The translations under genes and the position numbers were made by a program. A stretch of 64,000 nucleotides of DNA from Bradyrhizobium sp. WBOS07 (lineage in GTDB: Bacteria > Pseudomonadota > Alphaproteobacteria > Rhizobiales > Xanthobacteraceae): contig NZ_CP029008.1 of the NCBI RefSeq assembly GCF_024585165.1, forward strand, positions 1,736,001 through 1,800,000, written 5' to 3'. Positions 35,625-44,517 of this stretch are shown in pieces (the stretch's first letter is position 1; each line of letters begins with the position of its first letter). Under the pieces are notes generated by a model that did not search any database, was not told the origin of the DNA, and was given only the letters and a program-made list of their open reading frames with translations.

Positions 35625-37289
35625 TCAGGTGCCCTTGATGTCGACGTCCTTGGTCTCGGGCAGGAAGAGGAAGCCGATCACGACGGTAATCGAGGCGAAG
35701 ATGATCGGGTACCAGAGGCCGGCATAGATGTCGCCGGTCGAGGCCACGATGGCGAAGGCGGTCGCCGGCAACAAGCCGCCGAACCAGCCGTTACCAATGT
35801 GGTAGGGCAGCGACATCGAGGTGTAGCGGATGCGGGTCGGGAACAGTTCGACCAGCATCGCCGCGATCGGGCCGTACACCATGGTGACGAACAGCACCAG
35901 GATGAAGAGCAGGCCGACGATCGCCGCCACCTGCGGACGGAAGATGTCGAACGGATGCGACATCTTCACGATGGCCGCGTCACCCGCCTTGGGATAGCCG
36001 GCCGCCTGCACCGCGGCGAGAACCGCCGGGTTGCTGTCCTTGGCGTTGGTGTAGGGCACGTCCTTGCCGTTGACCACGACCTTCACGCCCGAGCCGGCCG
36101 GACCCGGCGCCGTCGTGTACCTGACGGACGATTGCGACAGGTAGGCGCGCGCGGTGTCGCAAGGCGCGCTGAAGACGCGGGTGCCGACCGGATTGAACAG
36201 ATCGCCGCAGCCGGCGGGATCGGCCACCACTTCGACCTTGACCGTCTCGATGGCCTTCTCCAGCGCCGGGTTGGCGTTGGACGTGATCATCTTGAAGATC
36301 GGGAAGAAGGTCAGCGCCGCGATCAGGCAGCCGCCGAGGATGATCGGCTTGCGGCCGATCTTGTCCGAGAGCGCGCCGAACACGATGAAGAAGCCGGTGC
36401 CCAGCAGCAGCGACCAGGCGATCAGCAGGTTGGCGGTGTAGCCGTCGACCTTCAGGATCGATTGCAGGAAGAACAGCGCGTAGAACTGGCCGGTGTACCA
36501 GACCACGCCCTGGCCCATCACGCCGCCGAGCAGCGCGAGCAGCACGAGCTTGCCGTTCTGCCAGTTGCCGAAGGCTTCGGTCAGCGGCGCCTTCGAGCTC
36601 TTTCCCTCTTCCTTCATCTTCTGGAAGACCGGTGATTCGTTGAGGCGAAGCCGGATCCAGACCGAGATGCCGAGCAGCAGCACCGAGACCAGGAACGGAA
36701 TGCGCCAGCCCCACGCTGCGAAATCGGCCTCACCGAGCGCGGTGCGGGTGAACAGAATCACCAGCAGCGACAGGAAAAGGCCGAGAGTTGCAGTGGTCTG
36801 GATGAAGGAGGTGTAGAAGCCGCGCTTGCCGTTCGGCGCATGTTCCGCGACGTAGGTGGCCGCACCGCCATACTCACCGCCGAGCGCCAGGCCCTGGGCG
36901 AGGCGCAGCACGATCAGGATGATCGGAGCCGCGATGCCGATGGTGGCCGCGTTGGGCAGCAGGCCGACGATGAAGGTCGACAGACCCATGATCAGGATGG
37001 TGACGAGGAAGGTGTATTTGCGGCCGACGATGTCGCCGACACGGCCGAACACGATGGCGCCGAACGGACGGACCAGGAAGCCCGCGGCAAACGCCAGCAG
37101 CGCGAAGATATCGCGGGTTGCCGGCGGATAGGCCGAGAAGAACTGCGCGCCGATGATGCCGGCCAGCGAACCGTAGAGATAGAAGTCGTACCATTCGAAG
37201 ACGGTACCGAGCGAGGAGGCGAGAATGACGAAGCGTTCGTCCTTCGTCATACCTCCCGCGCGTGTTTCAGACACAGCCACTGTCGTCAT
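35625..37289 (-). CDS. MFS transporter, metabolite:H+ symporter (MHS) family
   Basis: This 554-residue MHS-family proton symporter has about twelve membrane helices. The signatures are GTVFEWYDFYLYG near residue 30, GRVGDIVGRKYTF (loop 2-3) and GALSDKIGRKPII (loop 8-9). Between residues about 335 and 450 there is an unusual hydrophilic insert with two cysteines (361 and 377), predicted to be outside the membrane. Substrates in this family are small carboxylates or compatible solutes. It is divergent from a LuxR-type response regulator that may control it. Confidence 0.9.
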   Translation of the reverse strand: MTTVAVSETRAGGMTKDERFVILASSLGTVFEWYDFYLYGSLAGIIGAQFFSAYPPATRDIFALLAFAAGFLVRPFGAIVFGRVGDIVGRKYTFLVTILIMGLSTFIVGLLPNAATIGIAAPIILIVLRLAQGLALGGEYGGAATYVAEHAPNGKRGFYTSFIQTTATLGLFLSLLVILFTRTALGEADFAAWGWRIPFLVSVLLLGISVWIRLRLNESPVFQKMKEEGKSSKAPLTEAFGNWQNGKLVLLALLGGVMGQGVVWYTGQFYALFFLQSILKVDGYTANLLIAWSLLLGTGFFIVFGALSDKIGRKPIILGGCLIAALTFFPIFKMITSNANPALEKAIETVKVEVVADPAGCGDLFNPVGTRVFSAPCDTARAYLSQSSVRYTTAPGPAGSGVKVVVNGKDVPYTNAKDSNPAVLAAVQAAGYPKAGDAAIVKMSHPFDIFRPQVAAIVGLLFILVLFVTMVYGPIAAMLVELFPTRIRYTSMSLPYHIGNGWFGGLLPATAFAIVASTGDIYAGLWYPIIFASITVVIGFLFLPETKDVDIKGT

Positions 37290-37593
37290 GTTGGATCGCT
37301 CCCCAAAAATGCGTTTCCCTCGCGCCCCGGACGTCCGGACGTGCCGGATCGACCCAGGTCTTGGCCATAAGGTAACATCGGCGTGAAACCCGCCCCAATA
37401 CGACTTTCGGCCTTGCGCACTGACGCGCAGCTGATGCGCGGTATCGGGCGCCGGTGCGCGATGTTAGGGGGGCTCCGGGATTAACCCCTTTGCGGCAAAG
37501 GGATAATGTGCACTTGCATGCCACGGCCGCTCGGGGAAGAATTGCCGCACCCCGGGATCGGTTCGCCGGCCTGCGAACGACAGCAAGAGAACG
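37290..37593. other. Divergent regulatory region, transporter and response regulator
   Basis: This 304-base region has no gene. It holds an inverted repeat CCCTTTG-CGG-CAAAGGG near 37486-37502 and a minus-strand TGGCATGCAAGTGCA near 37507-37521. The latter resembles a sigma-54 promoter but has one base too few between the GG and GC elements. Confidence 0.45.
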
Positions 37594-38265
37594 ATGAACG
37601 CTCCATCGACCCATCTCGTCATCGCCGATGACCATCCGCTGTTCCGCGACGCGCTGCGACAGGCGGTGGCCGGCGTCCTGACCTCGGCCCAAATCGACGA
37701 AGCCGGATCGTTCGAGGATCTGACCAAGCTCCTGGAACAGTCCTCGGACGTCGACCTGATCCTGCTCGACCTCTCGATGCCCGGGATCTCCGGCTTTTCC
37801 GGCCTGATCTATCTGCGCGCACAATATCCGGCGATTCCGGTGGTGATCGTCTCGGCCTCCGACGACAGCGCCACGATCCGCCGCTCGCTCGATTTCGGCG
37901 CGTCCGGCTTCATTCCGAAGCGCTTCGGCGTCGAGACGTTGCGTGACGCCATCCTCAAGGTGATGGAAGGCGACGTCTGGGTTCCGGCCGATACCGACCT
38001 GTCCGCAGCTGGCGATCCCGACATGACGCGCCTGCGCGACCGGCTGGTGACGCTGACGCCGCAGCAGGTCCGGGTCCTCATGATGCTGTCGGAGGGTCTC
38101 CTCAACAAGCAGATCGCCTATGAGCTCGGGGTCTCCGAGGCCACCATCAAGGCGCATGTCTCGGCCATCCTGCAAAAGCTCGGCGTCGAGAGCCGCACCC
38201 AGGCCGTGATCGCGGCCGCCAAGATCGCCGGCGGCCAGTGGAGGCAGGGCACGCCGACGGGCTGA
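37594..38265 (+). CDS. Response regulator, LuxR type (ErdR/CrbR-like)
   Basis: This 223-residue regulator has a REC domain (LVIADDHPLFRDALRQAV; phosphoacceptor Asp59 in LILLDLSMPGISGF; FIPKRFG with the switch Lys). A C-terminal HTH follows (LTPQQVRVLMMLSEGLLNKQ, then SEATIKAHVSAILQKLGVES). The sequence resembles ErdR/CrbR regulators, which with CrbS/MxtR sensors control acetate use. A CrbS-like kinase lies 6.3 kb away at 44518-48036. Partnership is inferred; no kinase is adjacent. It is divergent from the MHS transporter. Confidence 0.88.
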   Translation: MNAPSTHLVIADDHPLFRDALRQAVAGVLTSAQIDEAGSFEDLTKLLEQSSDVDLILLDLSMPGISGFSGLIYLRAQYPAIPVVIVSASDDSATIRRSLDFGASGFIPKRFGVETLRDAILKVMEGDVWVPADTDLSAAGDPDMTRLRDRLVTLTPQQVRVLMMLSEGLLNKQIAYELGVSEATIKAHVSAILQKLGVESRTQAVIAAAKIAGGQWRQGTPTG

Positions 38266-38272
38266 CCCCCTG

Positions 38273-41113
38273 CTACAGCCTCTTCAGGAGCGCATCGGCA
38301 GCCCTGATGTCCGCCGTCTCGGAGCCTTCGGCAAAGCCGTCGAGGGATGATCGCAGCAATCGCTTCGCTTGCTCGTGCTGGCCGCGTTCGTCGAAGAGCC
38401 CGGCGAGATCGATTGCCGCTCGCAGCTCCCAGGCTTTCGCGCCTTTGGCGCGGCTGAGTTCGAGCGATTGCATGAGGCTGGCCTCTGCGTCCTCGATCCG
38501 CGGCTCCGGCTTCTCCGCCAAGACGCTGGCCCTCATGCGCAGCAGCTCGGGCATATAGAGGTGATCGCCGCTCCGCGCGACGAGGCGGATCGCATCGTCG
38601 ATCAGCTCTGCGCTCTGCTCGATCTGCCCGAGCGCCAGCAAGCCCTGCACCAGCGCGATGTTGAAGGTCGTGGTGAGCAGCTCGTAGCCGGCATCGTGCA
38701 GCTCGCGCAGGCAGGTCCTGATGGTCTCGACGCCACCGGCGGCGTCGCCGCGCCGGATCGCGAGCTCGCCCTTGACGCCCCGGCCGACCGCGAGATAGGG
38801 GCCCATCGAGCGCGAATTGGCATGCGCGATGAAACGGTCGATGTTCTCGTCCGCGCCGTCGAGGTCTCCGCTCCAGAGGTCGATCGAAACCGCCCAGATC
38901 AGCGCGATACAGAGCGTGATCGGGTGATCCATCTGCGCGGCCTCGGCGACCGTCTGCTGCGCCAGTTGCCGCGCATCTGCGGGCCGGCCCTGTAACCAGA
39001 GCTCGCGGGCCAGCGTGATGCCGGCCCGGTTACGATGATCGAAGCCGTAGACGGTGCTGATCCGTTCCGTGCCGGGTCCTTCCCAGGCGATCTCCAGCAT
39101 CTCGCGCGCGCTGCGATGCTCGCCGGCCAGATGCAGCGAGACGCCGAGGAGCGAATGGGCGAGGGCGACCGAGGCGGGGTCGCCCAGCGATCTCGCGACC
39201 GCGAGGCTCTCTCGCGCGTAACCGAGCGCGGCGTCGAACTCGCCCATCCGCTCGTGAAAGATATGCATGCGGCCGAGCAGCTGGAGCCGGTTGATGTCGT
39301 CGCCATGCGCTTCGGCGATCGCAAGGCTCCGGCTCAACGCGCCGCGCGCCGCTTCGCTGCCGCCGCGCGTGAACATCAAGGTCAGCCCGAGGGCGGCCTG
39401 GATGTGCATTTCTTCGCTGCTGCCGCGCGCGGAGGGCGCCAACGCCAGCAGCGCGCGTTCCGACCAGCGCCGGCATTCGATCAGCAAGGACATCGCCAGG
39501 AAGATCGGCGCCGCGGCGGCGGCGAGCGCAATGCCGATGCCGGGATCGCCGTTCGCGCCGAAGCACCAGTCGAGCGCGGCGCGCACGTTGTGAAGTGCCG
39601 AGAAGTGAGCCGCGCGTTCGTCCGGGCTCGGCACCGTGGCCCATGTCATGCCGGCCTGTTCCAGCCATCGCCGGTAGTAAGTCGCGTGGCGGGCAGCGAG
39701 CGCCGCGTCATCAGGTTCGATCTCGAGCAGGTAAGCGCGCGTCGTGTCGAGCAGACGGTAGCGCATCATGGCGCCGATCGGTCGCGGCGCGACCATCGAT
39801 TTGGCAACGAGACCGTCGATGGCGTCGAACAGACGGGCATGATCGACGCGCTGGTCCGGCACGACCTCGAGCGCTGCGTCGATGGTGAAATGCCCGGCGA
39901 AGACCGCAAGCCTGCGCAGCACGAGGCGTTCGAGATCCGACAGCAATCCGTAGCTCCAGTGGAGCGTGGCCTGCAATGTCTTCTGCCGGGGTGGCGCCGT
40001 CCGCTGGCCTTGCCAGAGCAGATTGAGGCGCTCGTCCAGCAGCGCGGCCGTCTGCTCCAGGCCGTAGGCTTCGACCCGGCCGGCGGCGAGCTCGATCGCC
40101 AGCGCCATGCCGTCGAGCTTGCGGCAGATCCGCGCGATGATCTCGGCATTTGCGTCGTCGAGCGTGATTTGCGCGCCGCCGGCCGTGGCACGTTCGAGGA
40201 ACAATTGAAGTGCGGGATAGGTCTGCGCTGCGGCGGCCGTCAGTCCGGAATTGTCGGGCGGAACGGCGAGTGGGGCCAACCGATAGACCTGCTCGCCCTC
40301 GACGCGCAGGGCTTCGCGGCTGGTGGCGAGGATATGGACCTGCGGCGCCGCGTGGAAGATCTCCGCAGCCAGCGGTGCGGCCGTGGCGATGACGTGCTCG
40401 CAATTGTCGAGGATCAGCAGCATCCGCTTGTCCCTGACATGCGCGAGCAGCGCGGGCAGGGGGTCCTCGGTCTCGGCCGGCAGACCAAGCATCAGCAGGA
40501 TCGAGGTGATCACGAGATCGGGATCGCTCAGCGCGCCCAGATCGACAAAGTGCGCGGCATCGGAGAACGTTTCGAGCAGATCGTGCGCGATCGCTACGGC
40601 GACCGCCGTCTTGCCGACGCCGCCGGGGCCGGCAATCGTGACGAAGCGCGAGGCGACGAGCTTGTCGGAGACCGCGGCGATCGCATCCTCGCGCCCGACC
40701 ATCCGCTGCAAGCGGTTCGGCAGCTTCACGGGCGGCAATTCCAGCCTCGCTGCGGGGCGCGGCGCCTGCGCGATATTTGTGCGCGAGATCGGCGCCACGA
40801 AGCAATAGCCGCGGCCGGAGAGCGTCGTGATGTAGCGGGCGCCATCCTTGCCGTCGCCGAGCGCCTTGCGAAGCGCTGCGACGTGAAAGCGCAGATTGGC
40901 CTCCTCGACCGTGAGGCCGGGCCACACCAACGTCATCAGGTCCCATTTGCTGACGACCTGGTTCGGGCGCGACATCAGCGCCATCAGCGTGTCGAAGGCC
41001 TTCGCGCCGAGCGGCAACGCGACGCCGTCGCGCATCACCAGCCTTTCATGCGGCGTCACGGAGAATGGCCCGAACGACAATGTTCCGGTCGCGGTTCCGG
41101 CCGGCTCGGTCAT
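38273..41113 (-). CDS. Winged-helix / NB-ARC ATPase / TPR transcriptional regulator
   Basis: This 946-residue regulator has an OmpR/PhoB-type DNA-binding domain at about residues 12-110 (FGPFSVTPHERLVMRDG, then LRFHVAALRKALGD, then YITTLSGRGYCF). An NB-ARC/STAND ATPase follows: Walker A GPGGVGKTA at 162-170, Walker B LLILDNCEHV at 232-241, and ATSREALR sensor motif. The C-terminal half (about 560-930) is TPR-like helical repeats. This is the architecture of AfsR/MalT-like signal-integrating STAND regulators. The ATG at 41113 (MTEPAGTATG) is preferred over an upstream start. It is divergent from the Ohr-hydrolase-P460 cassette, its likely target. The inducer is unknown. Confidence 0.9.
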   Translation of the reverse strand: MTEPAGTATGTLSFGPFSVTPHERLVMRDGVALPLGAKAFDTLMALMSRPNQVVSKWDLMTLVWPGLTVEEANLRFHVAALRKALGDGKDGARYITTLSGRGYCFVAPISRTNIAQAPRPAARLELPPVKLPNRLQRMVGREDAIAAVSDKLVASRFVTIAGPGGVGKTAVAVAIAHDLLETFSDAAHFVDLGALSDPDLVITSILLMLGLPAETEDPLPALLAHVRDKRMLLILDNCEHVIATAAPLAAEIFHAAPQVHILATSREALRVEGEQVYRLAPLAVPPDNSGLTAAAAQTYPALQLFLERATAGGAQITLDDANAEIIARICRKLDGMALAIELAAGRVEAYGLEQTAALLDERLNLLWQGQRTAPPRQKTLQATLHWSYGLLSDLERLVLRRLAVFAGHFTIDAALEVVPDQRVDHARLFDAIDGLVAKSMVAPRPIGAMMRYRLLDTTRAYLLEIEPDDAALAARHATYYRRWLEQAGMTWATVPSPDERAAHFSALHNVRAALDWCFGANGDPGIGIALAAAAAPIFLAMSLLIECRRWSERALLALAPSARGSSEEMHIQAALGLTLMFTRGGSEAARGALSRSLAIAEAHGDDINRLQLLGRMHIFHERMGEFDAALGYARESLAVARSLGDPASVALAHSLLGVSLHLAGEHRSAREMLEIAWEGPGTERISTVYGFDHRNRAGITLARELWLQGRPADARQLAQQTVAEAAQMDHPITLCIALIWAVSIDLWSGDLDGADENIDRFIAHANSRSMGPYLAVGRGVKGELAIRRGDAAGGVETIRTCLRELHDAGYELLTTTFNIALVQGLLALGQIEQSAELIDDAIRLVARSGDHLYMPELLRMRASVLAEKPEPRIEDAEASLMQSLELSRAKGAKAWELRAAIDLAGLFDERGQHEQAKRLLRSSLDGFAEGSETADIRAADALLKRL

Positions 41114-41311
41114 GGCGAAATCCTGGTCCTTTCGACAGGACCCGATAGCCAGATGAGCGCGATCGGGCAAGGCCGTCCCTGCATCGCCAACAGACCGCGG
41201 ATGCAGGCCTTCTGACGCCGGCAAGATGCGACCTCACAATTTCTCACAAGTCCAAACGGGTGTGCCGTCGCGGCCACTGCTAGTCGGTGGCGTGACGGCA
41301 AGGAGAGCTTC
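41114..41311. promoter_or_regulatory. Divergent promoter region, STAND regulator and ohr
   Basis: These 198 bases separate the regulator and the peroxidase gene and should hold both promoters. The segment CTCACAATTTCTCACAAG near 41232-41249 has two CTCACAA direct repeats spaced by 11 bases, the kind of arrangement an OmpR-type domain can bind. This is inference. Confidence 0.35.
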
Positions 41312-41728
41312 ATGACGCAGGCGCAGACACTCTACACGGCCAGGACCCACACCAGCGGCGGGCGGCACGGCGGCATGTCGCGCAGCTCCGATGGCCGGCT
41401 TGACGTCAAGCTGTCGCCGCCGGGCGGCGCAGGCATCGGCACCAATCCCGAGCAACTGTTCGCCGCCGGCTGGTCGGCCTGCTTCGAAGGCGCGATGGAG
41501 ATCGCGGCCCGCAAGCGCAAGATCGAGCTTCCCAGGAAATGCGCTGTCGATGCGGAGATCGATCTCGTGCTCGACGACGGCGCCTATTCGCTCCGGGCAC
41601 GGCTCAATGTCAGCCTGCCAGGTCTCGACCCTGAGATCGCGCGTGGCATCGTCGATGATGCGCATCAGACCTGTCCCTACTCCAAGGCCGTTCGCGGCAA
41701 CATCGACGTCACGGTCGCGCTGATCTGA
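41312..41728 (+). CDS. Organic hydroperoxide resistance protein (Ohr/OsmC family)
   Basis: This 138-residue thiol peroxidase reduces organic hydroperoxides. The catalytic cysteines are Cys57 (LFAAGWSACFEGAM) and Cys121 (AHQTCPYSKAVRGN). The active-site Arg is probably in the GGRHGG segment at 16-21. The Ohr-type length and motifs separate it from OsmC proper. No OhrR regulator is next to it; the divergent STAND regulator may take that role. The hydrolase gene follows 35 bases downstream. Confidence 0.93.
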   Translation: MTQAQTLYTARTHTSGGRHGGMSRSSDGRLDVKLSPPGGAGIGTNPEQLFAAGWSACFEGAMEIAARKRKIELPRKCAVDAEIDLVLDDGAYSLRARLNVSLPGLDPEIARGIVDDAHQTCPYSKAVRGNIDVTVALI

Positions 41729-41763
41729 CGCACCAGCACCCATCACCACAAGGTAACAACATC

Positions 41764-42792
41764 ATGAAGCAGATGATCGACCATCAGCGCCGCAACTTCT
41801 TCGGCATCGCCGCAGGAACCATCGCCGCCGGCCTCGGCGCGATCGACCTCGTGCGCGCGGAGACGGAAGCGCCGCGATCATTCGGATCGAAGGCGTCCTT
41901 CGGCGCCATCAAGCAGATCGACGCCGGCGTCCTCAATGTCGGGTATGCCGAGGCTGGTCCTTCGAATGGTCCCGTGGCGATCCTGCTGCATGGCTGGCCC
42001 TACGACATTCACGCCTTCGTCGACGTCGCGCCGATCCTGGCAAAAGCGGGCTATCGCGTGATCATCCCCTATCTGCGCGGTTACGGCTCGACGCACTTCC
42101 TGTCCGGTGAGACGCCGCGCAACGGCGAGCCCGCTGCAATGGCCTCCGACATCATCGCGTTGATGGACAAGCTCGATATCAAGAAGGCTGTTATCGCCGG
42201 CTTCGACTGGGGCGCACGCACCGCCGACATCATCGCCGCGCTGTGGCCGGAGCGTTGCCGCGCGCTGGTGTCGGTCAGCGGTTACCTGATCTCCAGCCAG
42301 GCCGCCGGCAACATGCCGTTGCCGCCGCAGGCGGAGCTGCAATGGTGGTATCAGTACTATTTCGCGACCGAGCGCGGCCGCGCCGGATACGAGAAGTACA
42401 CGCACGATTTCGCCAAGCTGATCTGGAAGCTCGCCTCGCCGCAATGGACGTTCGACGACGCCACCTTCGCCCGCAGCGCCGCGGCGCTGGACAACAAGGA
42501 TCATGTCGCGATCACGATCCATAATTACCGCTGGCGGCTCGGGCTCGCCCAGGGCGAAGCGAGATATGAGCAGCTCGAAAAGAAGCTGGCGGTGGCTCCC
42601 GTCATCGATGTGCCGACGATCACGATGGAAGGCGACGCCAATGGCGCGCCGCATCCTGACCCCAGCGCCTATGCCAAGAAGTTTTCAGGCCGGTACGAGT
42701 TTCGGCTGATCACCGGCGGCATCGGTCACAATCTGCCGCAGGAAGCGCCGCAAGCCTTTGCCAAGGCCGTCATCGACGCCGACGGCGCCTGA
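41764..42792 (+). CDS. Tat-exported alpha/beta hydrolase
   Basis: This 342-residue alpha/beta hydrolase has a twin-arginine signal (HQRRNFFGIAAGTIAAGLGA, Arg9-Arg10). The oxyanion motif is HGWP (76-79). The nucleophile elbow is GFDWGAR with Asp148, so it belongs to the epoxide hydrolase / haloalkane dehalogenase group, not the serine esterases. The catalytic His is in GGIGHNLPQE near residue 325. Periplasmic location is expected. It is probably co-transcribed with ohr and the cytochrome P460 gene. The substrate is unknown. Confidence 0.85.
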   Translation: MKQMIDHQRRNFFGIAAGTIAAGLGAIDLVRAETEAPRSFGSKASFGAIKQIDAGVLNVGYAEAGPSNGPVAILLHGWPYDIHAFVDVAPILAKAGYRVIIPYLRGYGSTHFLSGETPRNGEPAAMASDIIALMDKLDIKKAVIAGFDWGARTADIIAALWPERCRALVSVSGYLISSQAAGNMPLPPQAELQWWYQYYFATERGRAGYEKYTHDFAKLIWKLASPQWTFDDATFARSAAALDNKDHVAITIHNYRWRLGLAQGEARYEQLEKKLAVAPVIDVPTITMEGDANGAPHPDPSAYAKKFSGRYEFRLITGGIGHNLPQEAPQAFAKAVIDADGA

Positions 42793-42864
42793 TCATTCAT
42801 GCGATGCCTCGGTCCAGCGTGGCTGGACCGGGGATGTGTCGTCCTCCCAGCCTGAAGAAATCTC

Positions 42865-43419
42865 ATGACGCCGATCGAATCCGAAAAGAACAAGAGATCC
42901 TATGCCGCGGCGATCACGCTGGCTGTGCTGCTTCTGGTCGTTCTCCTGACTTGCGTGCCATATCTGGTCTCGATCGCTCTTGCCGAGGGACCTGGCACGG
43001 TCGAGGCCTCGCCGATCTTCGGCGTCACCATTCCGTCGGGTTACAAGCAATGGGAACTCATCGCACCGGCCCAAGAGGCCGCGCCGCTCGACGAGCTTCG
43101 CGCCGTTGTCGGCAACCAGACCGCAATCGACGCCTATCAGGCCGGCAAGCTTCCATTCCCCGACGGCACCATCCTGGTCAAGCGCGCCTGGAAGCGGAAG
43201 CAATCGCCCGAGTTTGCATCAGCGACGATTCCCGGCGCCGCCACCACGGTCCAGGTGATGGTCAAGGATTCCAAGAAATATGCCGCAACCGGCGGCTGGG
43301 GCTTTGGCCGCTTCGTCAACGGCAAGCCGGTCGACGAGGCCCAGCACCGCGCCTGCTGGGGCTGTCACGAAGCCCGCGCGAGGAGCCGCGACTACGTCTT
43401 CACGCGGCTGGCGCCCTGA
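42865..43419 (+). CDS. Cytochrome P460 family protein
   Basis: This 184-residue protein has an N-terminal membrane helix (AAAITLAVLLLVVLLTCVPYLV). A cytochrome P460-like domain follows (PIFGVTIPSGYKQWELIAPA, then GWGFGRFVNGKPVDEAQHRA). The heme-binding motif is CWGCH (Cys164, Cys167, His168) near the C-terminus. Characterised P460 proteins oxidise hydroxylamine or bind NO and have a Lys-heme cross-link. Whether that lysine is present cannot be judged without an alignment. Third gene of the ohr cassette. Confidence 0.87.
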   Translation: MTPIESEKNKRSYAAAITLAVLLLVVLLTCVPYLVSIALAEGPGTVEASPIFGVTIPSGYKQWELIAPAQEAAPLDELRAVVGNQTAIDAYQAGKLPFPDGTILVKRAWKRKQSPEFASATIPGAATTVQVMVKDSKKYAATGGWGFGRFVNGKPVDEAQHRACWGCHEARARSRDYVFTRLAP

Positions 43420-43499
43420 AACGGACCTCGGCCGGCAAATATTCCGCCATCCGCAGCGCGCACGTTTCGGCGCTACACCGCCCAAGCCACCCAACCTCT

Positions 43500-44150
43500 A
43501 GCGTGGTCCGGCGGGCAAAACAGCAACAGCTGGGTCAACCGGCCGAGACAAAAGATTCTGTTTGACCGAAATTCGGATTTGTCGTAGGTGTCGGCCACTC
43601 TGATCCTGCGAAGAGGGGCGGTCGTACGTCGTCACGAGCCGCGGATCAGGCTGCGGTGGACGCATTGGCGCCGTCGCGGATGCGAGACGCAGGGCGGGGT
43701 GATGGATTGAGCCGATCCCCGTGAGCTCTCTCGCAAGCCGCGTTGTACGAACGGCGCTGTGTGCGTACGGCAAAACCGTGTGGTCCTGGCCGTCGTTGCT
43801 ACGGTCAAGCCTTGCGGAGGCGACATGGCGCCAACCGGTGCCATATCGGCGACTTCCGTGAGGCGAGGGAGGCCAGAGGGAAAGTTCGGCTCCCGGGAGA
43901 GCACGGCATAAGCCGTCCGACCATCGCGCAGGGAAGGCCGAGTGATTGGCCACACCTGTATGCTGCTGTGCGGTTCTTCCTGCGTGTGCATTTCGCGCAG
44001 CGGACCGCGGGTGCCGGTCAGCACCCGGCCTTCCCTGCGCCCTTTCTCCAAGAGGGCGTGACGCGAGCGCAAAACTCGGGCGAATTGCGCCGCGAGAACG
44101 CGAAGGCGTGTCTGCACGTGGGAATGCCGGTTTCAGTCTGCGACTCGAGC
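43500..44150. repeat. Probable long dispersed Bradyrhizobium repeat
   Basis: The segment around 43900-44110 (GCATAAGCCGTCCGACCATC then GCGCAGGGAAGGCCGAGTG, followed by TGCATTTCGCGCAGCGGACC and ACCCGGCCTTCCCTGCGCCC) has internal complementary arms. It closely resembles an intergenic element I recall in many copies in Bradyrhizobium genomes, often misannotated as Arg/Pro/Ser-rich hypothetical proteins. Only one copy is in this window, so the repeat status rests on memory. Confidence 0.5.
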
Positions 44151-44171
44151 TGCCTGCCACAACCGCGATCT

Positions 44172-44263
44172 CGTAGGGTGGGCAAAGCGCAGCGTGCCCA
44201 CGCCTTGTTGCTCATGGAGAGAGATCGTGGGCACGGCGCAAGTGCGCCTTTGCCCACCCTACG
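44172..44263. repeat. Palindromic intergenic repeat, family D (copy 3)
   Basis: The left arm is CGTAGGGTGGGCAAAGCG then CAGCGTGCCCACG. The right arm is CGTGGGCACGGCGCAAGTGC then GCCTTTGCCCACCCTACG. Confidence 0.87.
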
Positions 44264-44517
44264 GCACCGCGGTGGGATTTCTGACGCGCCAAATGGCGCG
44301 GAGAGAGCTGTTCATCTCAGCTCTCGTGCCCGGACACAGCGCAGCGTCCCCCGGCGATGCGAAGCATCGTCCGGTGCGGTGCGCTGCAGAGCCGGGGCCC
44401 ATCTCGCCGCGCAGTGCCGTGCCGCTCTGGGTCCCGGCTCGGCGCCGCAACGCTGGCGCGTTCCGGCTTGTCCGGGATACGGAGTGTTCACGTGGCGGGC
44501 GCTCGCAATTGCGCGCC

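Larger units (their letters stand above)
43420..44517. other. 1.1-kb region of dispersed repeats, no convincing gene
   Basis: No frame here has the codon pattern of the neighbours. The region contains a long repeat-like block (about 43500-44150), repeat family D (44172-44263) and a further block with GTGCCCGGAC-type inverted arms (about 44300-44500). Confidence 0.6.

Noticed and set aside
37507..37521. Sigma-54-like promoter TGGCATGCAAGTGCA before the MHS transporter
   Set aside because: The spacing between the GG and GC elements is one base short and the downstream element is GTGCA, not TTGCA.
39035..41215. Plus-strand open frame opposite the STAND regulator
   Set aside because: It is a mirror frame of a clear wHTH/NB-ARC/TPR protein; no motif or ribosome-binding site was seen.
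43498..44160. Arg/Ser/Pro-rich open frames on both strands
   Set aside because: They lie within a probable dispersed repeat, and their composition matches translated repeats more than proteins.
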